Below, in pieces: positions 17,292-24,870 of a stretch of DNA of 34,971 nucleotides. Each line of letters begins with the position of its first letter. Position 1 is the stretch's first letter. A program made the translations under genes and the position numbers. The DNA is taken from NCBI GenBank assembly GCA_016932035.1, contig JAFGDR010000046.1:1-34971 (forward strand), in the 5' to 3' direction. The stretch is from Candidatus Cloacimonadota bacterium. Lineage in GTDB: Bacteria; Cloacimonadota; Cloacimonadia; JGIOTU-2. Below the pieces are notes generated by a model that saw nothing but the letters and a program-made list of their open reading frames with translations, had not been told where the DNA came from and searched no databases.

Positions 17292-19053
17292 ATCAATCCT
17301 TGTTTGCATAATTTTTATCATTATTGCGTCAGTACTTTATGCTGTTGATGACCAGGCAATACTTCAGGTAAAGATTCGTGAAGCATTGCATTATGAACAA
17401 CAGGGAAATAGCCAGGAAGCAGAAAGACTATATAATCAACTACTTGAAGATTTTCCTCATAACGGTCAAGTAATAAGCAGGTTAGTTTATTTATACTTTA
17501 GAACAAATAATCTTGATAAGCTCAAAGTATTGCTTAGCCGGGAGAAAGAATATCTTAACAAAAATTATTACCAGATTACGCAGATGGAGCTGCTTCTCAA
17601 GGAGAATAATCTCGATCAGGCACATGACCTGGCTGAGAGTATGCTCATTGAAGCCCGGACAAATGCAGGAGTAACACGACAGATAGCACAACTCTACCAG
17701 CGTTATAGTTTGTATGAGGATGCTGTACGATTGTATCTGCGTGCACGAGAAGAATCAAGCAGTTCTCAGCTCTTTGCGCAAGAGCTCGCACAGGTTTACC
17801 AGGCAATGGATAGACCGTATGATGCAATGGATGAATATCTCAACATTCTTGATGAAAAAAATTATAGTAATGTCAGGTATCGAATCGAGAAACTTGATCT
17901 CTCAACCAAGGAGATACTAACAATTCTTCAAGCGTATAAAAATGATAAGCCAGGTGTAGAAATAAATAGACTGATTGGTGAGTTCTACGTGCTGTCAAAG
18001 CAATATCAAAAGGCTTTTGAACTTTATCAGTCTCAGGGAAATGATGCATTGATACAATTGGCAACAATAGCTGAAAAGCAACAATTATATGATCTTGCAA
18101 TTCAGTGTCTTACAGAAGTACTAAAAACAACGGCGGACGACCAAACCATTCTGTTTCTTGAAAATAGGATAGGGGGGCTTCATTTCCTGAATAATGATCA
18201 TATAAAAGCCTATGAACATTATATGAAAGTTATTGATCTTTACCAAAATACCAAAGCTGCATTACCCCTAAACGTGATGTATAATGTATACAAGAATGTA
18301 GCAATGATCGAGTTGTTTTACTTTAAAGATACGCAGAAATCTCAGCTTTCACTTGAAAAAGCGTTAGAATTTGCGTTGGCCAATAACGAAAAAGCAAGTC
18401 TTTCTATTATGCTGTCACAATGTTACTTACAGCAAGAAGATTACGTAAAAGGTGAGGCGGTTTTAAATGATGTCCTTCACAATAAGCCCTATAGTAAGGA
18501 TATGAAAGATCTGGCAAAAACCCAATTGTTACAGACAATGATCTTACGAGGTGATTTTGCTCAAGCTGATACATTGGCAAAAGAATATCTTACTCATGAT
18601 TATGAGTCGTTATATGTAAATGACATTGGAGATATGTATCGAACAATCAATCAAGAACTGCATCTAGCTCATGCAAATGCTGATGTTCAAAGTTTCTCTC
18701 GTAATTTATTTTATGATTTGTATTTTAATAATTCCCCAAAAATATTGGATGACTACAATCAACTTGCTGCGGTTATTCAGGATTCATCAGCAGTTTCCTA
18801 TACGGGCATGAAGGTAGCAGATTATTTCTTTGATCAAGGAGATTATGAGACTGCTTCAGTTCTGTATGAACAAGTCCTTGAAAATAATGAGAGTCCCTAC
18901 GTTGAATATTGCATATACAGGATTGCAGACTGTATGTTACAGCTTGGTTTCGAGGAAAAGGCAGAGACATACTATACTGATTACCTGCTTGTTTATCCAC
19001 AAGGAACCTTTGCACCGGAAATACGTTTAATTTTGAAGAAACTCAAATTCTAA
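17275..19053 (+). CDS. Exported TPR-repeat protein
   Basis: 592 residues from ATG 17275 (MKIINKSILVC), chosen because a signal peptide (about residues 1-23, ending SVLYA) begins there. A longer in-frame start at 17215 would place this hydrophobic segment internally. The mature part is almost entirely helix pairs of about 34 residues, for example EAERLYNQLLEDFP, DAVRLYLRAREES, KAFELYQSQGND, YETASVLYEQVLENN and KAETYYTDYLLVYPQG, so TPR-like repeats fill the protein. It overlaps the DUF4175-like gene by 17 nt, indicating translational coupling. It is probably a periplasmic scaffold for that membrane partner. No catalytic motif is visible. Confidence 0.9.
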   Translation: MKIINKSILVCIIFIIIASVLYAVDDQAILQVKIREALHYEQQGNSQEAERLYNQLLEDFPHNGQVISRLVYLYFRTNNLDKLKVLLSREKEYLNKNYYQITQMELLLKENNLDQAHDLAESMLIEARTNAGVTRQIAQLYQRYSLYEDAVRLYLRAREESSSSQLFAQELAQVYQAMDRPYDAMDEYLNILDEKNYSNVRYRIEKLDLSTKEILTILQAYKNDKPGVEINRLIGEFYVLSKQYQKAFELYQSQGNDALIQLATIAEKQQLYDLAIQCLTEVLKTTADDQTILFLENRIGGLHFLNNDHIKAYEHYMKVIDLYQNTKAALPLNVMYNVYKNVAMIELFYFKDTQKSQLSLEKALEFALANNEKASLSIMLSQCYLQQEDYVKGEAVLNDVLHNKPYSKDMKDLAKTQLLQTMILRGDFAQADTLAKEYLTHDYESLYVNDIGDMYRTINQELHLAHANADVQSFSRNLFYDLYFNNSPKILDDYNQLAAVIQDSSAVSYTGMKVADYFFDQGDYETASVLYEQVLENNESPYVEYCIYRIADCMLQLGFEEKAETYYTDYLLVYPQGTFAPEIRLILKKLKF

Positions 19054-19108
19054 AAAAGAGTTAATTTATCTCATTTATTAAACAAAATTTGTGATATTTT
19101 TAGAATAA

Positions 19109-19138
19109 TTTGACAAGAATAAACTTAGTTTACTAAAC
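19109..19138 (+). promoter_or_regulatory. Candidate promoter of the 19209 kinase
   Basis: TTTGACA (19109-19115) is followed after 18 nt (counted from TTTG) by TACTAAAC (19131-19138). The surrounding AT-rich gap (19054-19208) also holds two similar blocks, TTTATTAAACAAAATT (about 19075-19090) and TTTACTAAACAAATTC (19129-19144), which could be regulator half-sites. The start ATG 19209 has AGGAG at 19199-19203. Confidence 0.4.
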
Positions 19139-19208
19139 AAATTCAGTATATTTAATCCAATTTATTATTTTCTAATGTTCTTATCGTCCAATTTTCACAG
19201 GAGATTTG

Positions 19209-22200
19209 ATGGCTAAGAAGAGATTCAGTCTTCAGCAACAACTGCGTTTTGATGAGCTTTTTTTACAAAATGTGTTAGATGCTATCCAGGATGGCATTTC
19301 TGTACTCGATTCTGAATTCAACATCCTCCACACGAATAAAATCATGGAAAAAATGTATCAGGAGCACATGCCGTTAGTAGGGAAGAAGTGTTATAAGGTT
19401 TATCAGGAACGAAAATCACTCTGCCCCTGGTGTCCATCCATAAAATGTCTAAAAGAGGGAAAAAAGTTTATGGAACAAGTTCCACTTGGTTCTGAAAAAG
19501 CACCAAGAGGATGGCTCGAACTTACATCCTATCCAATGTTCGATAAAAATGGAGATATTATCGGTGTCATCGAAAATGTTAAAGACATTACAGCATGGAA
19601 AAATACTCAAGCTGAACTTGATAAAGAACGAGATCTTTTCTCAGAAGGTCCCGTACTAACTATTGTCTGGTCTCCTGAGAAAAATTGGCCTGTTACCTAT
19701 GTTTCTCAAAACATCGTCGATGTTTTGGGGTATAACAAGGACGAGTGGCTTTCCGAGGATTTCACCTATGCAGACATTATACATCCCGATGATCTTGACC
19801 GAATCACCAAAGAGGTGAAGAGCAACATACGAAATCAGGTTGATACCTATTCGCAGGAGTACAGGGTCAGGAAAAAGAATGGATCTTATATCGATATCTA
19901 CGATTTTACAAAACTCGATAGGAACGAGAAAGGTAAACTGGTTGCTATTCGTGGTTATATTTTTGATCAGACTGAGCGAAAAGCAGCCGGTGCAATAGCA
20001 GAAACTCTCTATAAAATCTCTGATGCTCTAAACAAAAGTGATGATCTAGATGTCTTGTATGACAAAATAAGAGAATACCTTGGAAAGATTATTGATACTT
20101 CTAACTTTTTTATCGGTCTTTATGATGAAGACAATGACCTCCTTTCAATTCCTTATGATATAGATGAAAAGAATGAGTTCAAGGAATTAATCTATTACAA
20201 TGAGCAAGAGGATAAAGTAACTGCAATCCCTATGAAAAAGACCGTTACAGCACATGTGATTCGAACCGGTGAACCACTTCTTGCAACCAAGAAACAGATT
20301 GAAGATATGCAGAGATCGGGCATTGTTGAAGGACTTGGGACATTACCCGAGATTTGGCTTGGTGTTCCACTGAAAACTCAGGATAAAATTATTGGTGCGA
20401 TCGTTGTTCAGAATTATCACGATCCGAACACATATACTGAACATGAGAAAGATATTCTTTCCAATGTTTCGAATCAGATAGCCTTGATGATTCAAAAAAA
20501 GAATATTGACGATGCTTTGCGAGCCAGTGAAGAAAAGTATCGAAAGCTGATAAAAAATTCCAATGATATACTTGTTATCATCGATGAAAATGCAAAAGAA
20601 CTCTATGTAAGTGAATCTGTTGAACGTATTATTGGTTATTCCCCTGAAGCCTTTTTAGGTACGAGTGGATTTGATCACATTCATAAAGATGATGTAGAAC
20701 CAATGAGAGAAAAACTCAATCAACTTCTTAAATATCCTGATAAAAAAGTCCGAAATGTATATCGACATCGTCATAAAGATGGTCACTGGGTATATTTAGA
20801 AGCAATAGGTACAAACTATTTGAATGATCCCAAGATTAAGGGTATTGTGCTTAATATCAGAGACATAACAGAGCGCAGAAAAGCTGATGAAGCACTTCGG
20901 GAAAGTGAGGAGAAGTACAGGACAATAGTAAGTTCCATGAGCGATATCATTTTATTACATGATAAAAATAATCGATATGTTGAATTTCATTGCAAACCTG
21001 ATAGTAGTCTTTTGTTAAATCCTGACGAGTTCATCGGAAAAACGGTAAGAGAAATTATGCCAGAATCTATTACAAATGAATTTGAGATTCTCGCAGAAAA
21101 AGTACGTCAAACTGGTGAAAAAGAGGAGATGGAATACTCTCTTAAAATACAAGGAAAAAAAATGTGGTTTTCTGGAACGCTGTATTTGTATAGTGACGGA
21201 GAGAGTATTGTCTTTGATGTTAGAGATGTAACAAAAAGAAAAAAAGCAGAACAAGTACAGTTGGCAATGTATAATATTTCCCATGCAGTGAATACTGTAG
21301 AGAATATGCATGAACTCTATATGAAAATTCGAGAATACCTTGGCAGCGTTATTGATACAACTAACTTCTATGTTGTTTTGTATGATAAAAAAAGCGACAC
21401 GATTTCATTACCCTTTGAAGTGGATGAGAAAGATACATTTGAAACCTTTCCTGCTGGGAAAACCCTCACAGCTTATGTTATAAAAACAGGCAAACCATTA
21501 TTTGCATCCAAAGATGTACAGAATAAGCTTGTTAAGGAAGGATTGATAGAGATCATCGGGTCACCAGCACATCTGTGGCTTGGAGCACCTTTGAAATCGG
21601 ATGGCAATGTAATTGGTGCGATCGTTGTACAGAGCTATGATGATCCTGAATTGTATTCCGAAGAGGATATCGATATTCTGACATTCATATCGGAGGAAAT
21701 TGTACTTGCAATACAACATGCACAGTCACATGAACAATTGCAGAGAGATCTTAAAGAGAAAAAAGTATTATTAAGGGAAATACAGCACAGGGTGAAAAAC
21801 AATTTACAAACGATCTCCGGTCTTCTTCAGCTTCAGCAATACAAGATCGAAACCAAAGAGGATGCGATCAAAGGATTTGAAGTAAGCCAGGATAGAATAC
21901 TTGCTATGGCAAAGGCATATGAGATACTGCTTGAATCTGAATACCTTTCTGACGTGGGGATCGGGAAGTATATCAAATCACTTGCAGGGCAATTAAAACG
22001 AAATTATGACATCTATAATAAAATTGATATTGAGTACTTCTTGGATGAAGTGATAATTGATACCGAAAGACTTGGAAAGATAGGACTCATAATTAATGAA
22101 ATCATCACAAATTCGATGAAATATGCATTTAAAGAAAGGGAAGAGGGGAAAATACAAATACAATTGAAAGATCTGGATAAGGATATTAAGATTTCGATAT

Positions 22201-22367
22201 CAGATAATGGAGTTGGTATTCCAAAGGATATAGAATTCCCAAATCCAGACACACTCGGTATGTCACTAATAGAAATGCTGATAAAAGAACTCGAGGGAGA
22301 AATATCGCTTGTGAAGGAAGCAGGTACTACATACAGTATGATCATTCCTAAAGAGAAGAAGTGGTAA
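19209..22367 (+). CDS. Soluble sensor kinase, PAS-PAS-GAF-PAS-PAS-GAF-HisKA_2-HATPase
   Basis: 1052 residues from ATG 19209 (AGGAG 5 nt upstream; a TTG one codon earlier is too close to the ribosome site). There are no membrane segments. PAS1 (18-134) carries four cysteines, C61, C72, C75 and C80, in KKCYKVYQ...LCPWCPSIKC, suggesting a metal or redox site. PAS2 is at about 141-259, GAF1 261-430, PAS3 441-559, PAS4 568-679 and GAF2 681-840. Both GAFs resemble the single GAF of the 1371 kinase (IIDTSNF, HVIRTGEPLLA, WLGVPLK). The dimerisation domain has EIQHRVKNNLQ with H860, and the HATPase has GLIINEIITNSMKYAF and DNGVGIP. No receiver gene is adjacent, so it is an orphan kinase, possibly feeding the receiver hybrids at 332 or 8404. 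Confidence 0.94.
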   Translation: MAKKRFSLQQQLRFDELFLQNVLDAIQDGISVLDSEFNILHTNKIMEKMYQEHMPLVGKKCYKVYQERKSLCPWCPSIKCLKEGKKFMEQVPLGSEKAPRGWLELTSYPMFDKNGDIIGVIENVKDITAWKNTQAELDKERDLFSEGPVLTIVWSPEKNWPVTYVSQNIVDVLGYNKDEWLSEDFTYADIIHPDDLDRITKEVKSNIRNQVDTYSQEYRVRKKNGSYIDIYDFTKLDRNEKGKLVAIRGYIFDQTERKAAGAIAETLYKISDALNKSDDLDVLYDKIREYLGKIIDTSNFFIGLYDEDNDLLSIPYDIDEKNEFKELIYYNEQEDKVTAIPMKKTVTAHVIRTGEPLLATKKQIEDMQRSGIVEGLGTLPEIWLGVPLKTQDKIIGAIVVQNYHDPNTYTEHEKDILSNVSNQIALMIQKKNIDDALRASEEKYRKLIKNSNDILVIIDENAKELYVSESVERIIGYSPEAFLGTSGFDHIHKDDVEPMREKLNQLLKYPDKKVRNVYRHRHKDGHWVYLEAIGTNYLNDPKIKGIVLNIRDITERRKADEALRESEEKYRTIVSSMSDIILLHDKNNRYVEFHCKPDSSLLLNPDEFIGKTVREIMPESITNEFEILAEKVRQTGEKEEMEYSLKIQGKKMWFSGTLYLYSDGESIVFDVRDVTKRKKAEQVQLAMYNISHAVNTVENMHELYMKIREYLGSVIDTTNFYVVLYDKKSDTISLPFEVDEKDTFETFPAGKTLTAYVIKTGKPLFASKDVQNKLVKEGLIEIIGSPAHLWLGAPLKSDGNVIGAIVVQSYDDPELYSEEDIDILTFISEEIVLAIQHAQSHEQLQRDLKEKKVLLREIQHRVKNNLQTISGLLQLQQYKIETKEDAIKGFEVSQDRILAMAKAYEILLESEYLSDVGIGKYIKSLAGQLKRNYDIYNKIDIEYFLDEVIIDTERLGKIGLIINEIITNSMKYAFKEREEGKIQIQLKDLDKDIKISISDNGVGIPKDIEFPNPDTLGMSLIEMLIKELEGEISLVKEAGTTYSMIIPKEKKW

Positions 22368-22410
22368 CAATAATCATACATTATAGATACTAATAAAAAA
22401 ATATAGAAAA

Positions 22411-22444
22411 TTTGACAACATTTCTCAGGCATGCATTAAATTAC
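22411..22444 (+). promoter_or_regulatory. Candidate promoter of the TetR operon
   Basis: TTTGACA (22411-22417) is followed 22 nt after TTTG by TAAATTAC (22437-22444). Alternatively ATTAAA at 22435-22440 gives a 17-nt spacer from TTGACA. Either -10 runs into the palindromic operator, so a bound repressor would block the polymerase. Confidence 0.5.
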
Positions 22445-22458
22445 ACACGTGTGTAATT
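22439..22458. promoter_or_regulatory. Perfect 20-bp palindromic operator for the TetR-family regulator
   Basis: AATTACACACGTGTGTAATT is identical to its reverse complement. It is centred between 22448 and 22449, about 38 nt upstream of the regulator start, and overlaps the likely -10/+1 region. Its length and perfect two-fold symmetry are typical of a TetR dimer site, which fits autorepression of the regulator and of the exported proteins behind it. That this particular protein binds it is inferred from position. Confidence 0.8.
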
Positions 22459-22486
22459 AAAACACAGGCGTAACGCCGGAGATGAT

Positions 22487-23101
22487 ATGAATAGAAAAGA
22501 AAGAGAAATGCTTAGACGTAAGAACGAGATCATTGAAGCAGCACGGCAACTATTTACCGAAAAGGGTGTCGAAGAAGTCACGATGGACGAGATTGCACAA
22601 CGAGCAGAATTTACAAGAAGAACCCTTTACTCCTACTTTCAAAGCAAATTAGACCTCGTCGTAGAAGTTGTAATAAAAGCGTTTTCTTCAGCATCTGAAA
22701 ATTTTCTCGCTATTCGTTCACTAGACAAAAATCCATATGAAAAACTTATAGAACTGGCAAAGGTCTATCTTCAGTTCTTCAAGGATAATCCAATATATTA
22801 CTCTTTGTTACAGCAATGTGATCTTGCGATACATAATGACAGAGACAAGCTAAGTCCAGGTGTTATCAATGATATTAAAGCAGATCCGCTGGATATAGAT
22901 TCCATTGCTCAGGATTGTTTTGAAAAGGGTGTTCAGGAAGGAATATTCTATGATGATGTTCGACCTGATCTTGCGGCAGCTTTTTTCTTCAAATCGCTGT
23001 ATGGGATCATTCATCAATATGTCTTACATCCGCAGTTTCCAGAAGATGATTTTTATGTCGAGTTAACGTACTTGTTACGAGGATTAACCAAAAAAATGTA
23101 A
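22487..23101 (+). CDS. TetR/AcrR-family transcriptional regulator
   Basis: 204 residues. The N-terminal DNA-binding domain is canonical: RKNEIIEAARQLFTEKG, then a helix-turn-helix at about 31-52 (VTMDEIAQRAEFTRRTLYSY) and FQSKLDL. Residues 65-204 form a variable helical ligand domain including YLQFFKDNPIYYSLL and FFFKSLYGIIHQYV. The ribosome site GGAG (22478-22481) is 5 nt before ATG. The perfect palindrome just upstream indicates autoregulation. The next gene's ribosome site follows within 10 nt of the stop, so the regulator is the first gene of a four-gene operon for exported proteins. The ligand is unknown. Confidence 0.95.
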   Translation: MNRKEREMLRRKNEIIEAARQLFTEKGVEEVTMDEIAQRAEFTRRTLYSYFQSKLDLVVEVVIKAFSSASENFLAIRSLDKNPYEKLIELAKVYLQFFKDNPIYYSLLQQCDLAIHNDRDKLSPGVINDIKADPLDIDSIAQDCFEKGVQEGIFYDDVRPDLAAAFFFKSLYGIIHQYVLHPQFPEDDFYVELTYLLRGLTKKM

Positions 23102-23119
23102 TAAATGTATGGAGGTCTC

Positions 23120-24211
23120 ATGAAAAAGGGTATAGCTATTGCTTTATTTTTGATGATATGTATGCCGTGCATGGCGCAGAATCTATTGAACGGTCCCGAG
23201 GATATGATCTACTATCCTGCAGATGTATGCTTTTATGTTTCAAATTGGGCAGGTAATAATATTATACGAATCGATCAGGATAACAATCAGACATTATTTA
23301 AATCCAGTATCACTCATGCTCATGGTATGCTGAGGGATGGTGACACTTTGTATGTTGCGTCAAATTCTTATATTAAGAAGATAGATTTGCAGAGTTCAAC
23401 GACGGTACAATCATATTATATTGTTGGAGCTCAGCGACTTGGTCATATAACAACAGACAACAATAGCATTCTGTACGCGTCAGATTGGAATAATGGGAAG
23501 ATCTTCACATTGGATCTCAATACCGGTCAATCACAGACGCTTGCGACGGACCTGCCAACGCCGGTTGGAATTTCGTATGATGAAGAAAATGCACGATTGA
23601 TCCTGTGCTGTATGGAAGATTATGCTCCTGTTCGGGCTGTTGATATCACGACGGGTAATGTAACCGAAATAGCGTATCCAAATCTTGGTTCTTTAGATGC
23701 TATTACAGAAGATGACAACGGGTACTACTATATATCCGTGTGGTCAGAAAGCGCGATTTACAAATTTGATCATGATTTTCTGAACACAGCTGAGCTTATC
23801 TCAAGTGGTCATAATGGTCCTTCGGGTCTTGAATATTATCCGGAACTTAATGCATTGGGTGTAACGAACTATAATTCAAATTCTGTTTCATTGATCTATC
23901 TTGGAACAAGTTTAGATGATCCAAATCAACACGACAAATCATTATGTGTCGCATATCCTAATCCTTTAAAGCAAAGCATTTCTTTTGAATTTCATAACAT
24001 GAGTATGTCTTCAAACGTACGTAAGAGTGCAATCTATAATTCGAAGGGACAGCATATCATTGATTTGAATCTATCATGTACAGAAAACTGTTTTATTTCA
24101 TCATGGAATGGACACGATTCGATGGGAAGAGCTGCTGTTCCGGGTGTTTACTTTGTCGTCATACAAAATGGAACTGATCGTATAACAAAAAAATTACTCT
24201 TGATAAAATAA
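23120..24211 (+). CDS. Exported beta-propeller protein with type IX secretion sorting domain
   Basis: 363 residues from ATG 23120, which has GGAGG at 23111-23115 and opens a signal peptide (MKKGIAIALFLMICMPCMAQ); the longer start at 23105 would precede the ribosome site. Residues about 25-270 resemble an NHL/SMP-30-type propeller, with repeats such as YVSNWAGNNIIRID, YASDWNNGKIFTLDLNTG, YISVWSESAIYKFD and GVTNYNSNSVSLI. Residues about 275-363 are a C-terminal sorting module (VAYPNPLKQSISFEF, SAIYNSKGQHI, PGVYFVVIQNG, KKLLLIK). It is therefore probably secreted across the outer membrane and surface-attached. Second gene of the TetR operon. The ligand is unknown; sugar or protein binding is possible. 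Confidence 0.85.
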   Translation: MKKGIAIALFLMICMPCMAQNLLNGPEDMIYYPADVCFYVSNWAGNNIIRIDQDNNQTLFKSSITHAHGMLRDGDTLYVASNSYIKKIDLQSSTTVQSYYIVGAQRLGHITTDNNSILYASDWNNGKIFTLDLNTGQSQTLATDLPTPVGISYDEENARLILCCMEDYAPVRAVDITTGNVTEIAYPNLGSLDAITEDDNGYYYISVWSESAIYKFDHDFLNTAELISSGHNGPSGLEYYPELNALGVTNYNSNSVSLIYLGTSLDDPNQHDKSLCVAYPNPLKQSISFEFHNMSMSSNVRKSAIYNSKGQHIIDLNLSCTENCFISSWNGHDSMGRAAVPGVYFVVIQNGTDRITKKLLLIK

Positions 24212-24242
24212 AAAAAGTGTTTACACAAAACATGGAGGTCTC

Positions 24243-24860
24243 ATGAAAAAAATTATCACGTGTGGGGTAATAATACTCCTCTTTCTTTCAGCATCGCTTT
24301 GTGCTGATAATGTTAGGGCACTTGTAATTGTACCCACTCAGTATGGTGCAAACAGTTTCCTGATTATAGAGAAACTGCGGGAAATGGGCTTGGATATTAC
24401 AACGACAGGCGTTACGGTTACTGTGCCGCCTTGTTTCTGGGGAGAATCGATCACTGTTGATCTGTTGGTCTCAGAGGTTTCGAACATAGCTGATTATGAT
24501 TGTCTCATACTATTTCCAGCACAATCATATGCAAATCCTGCAGGTGCGTATAATACGATCCTCAATTCGAATGCTGCAATGGATTTGTTCGTGAACGCAA
24601 ATGCTAACGGATTGGTGATCTTTGCCACCTGCGCCGGTGTTCGCTGTCTTGCAGCGGCAGATATCATCAATGGCGTCAACATCACTGGCAAAGATTACTA
24701 TCTTCAAGAATATATCGATGCAGGAGCAAACTTTCTGGGAACGCAGATCCCTGCAGTCATCGATGGAAATATCGTAACGTCAACACGCGGTCAGTACTAT
24801 TGGCAGCAGAATATTGAAGCGATCAGGACAGCAATGGAAAACCTGATCAGTTCACGATAG
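24243..24860 (+). CDS. Exported DJ-1/PfpI-family protein
   Basis: 205 residues, with a signal peptide (MKKIITCGVIILLFLSASLCA, residues 1-21). The remainder resembles the DJ-1/PfpI fold: ALVIVPTQYG near the N-terminus, YDCLILFPAQS, and the nucleophile elbow FATCAG with C130, followed by LAAADIINGVNITG as in the family's usual 'LA.AGLL.G...T'. Family members are glyoxalases, chaperones, proteases or amidases; most are cytosolic, so export is notable. No sorting domain is seen, so it probably stays in the periplasm. The ribosome region repeats that of the previous gene (ATGGAGGTCTCATG). Gaps are 31 nt before and 10 nt after, within the TetR operon. Substrate unknown. Confidence 0.82.
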   Translation: MKKIITCGVIILLFLSASLCADNVRALVIVPTQYGANSFLIIEKLREMGLDITTTGVTVTVPPCFWGESITVDLLVSEVSNIADYDCLILFPAQSYANPAGAYNTILNSNAAMDLFVNANANGLVIFATCAGVRCLAAADIINGVNITGKDYYLQEYIDAGANFLGTQIPAVIDGNIVTSTRGQYYWQQNIEAIRTAMENLISSR

Positions 24861-24870
24861 GGGAGGTATC

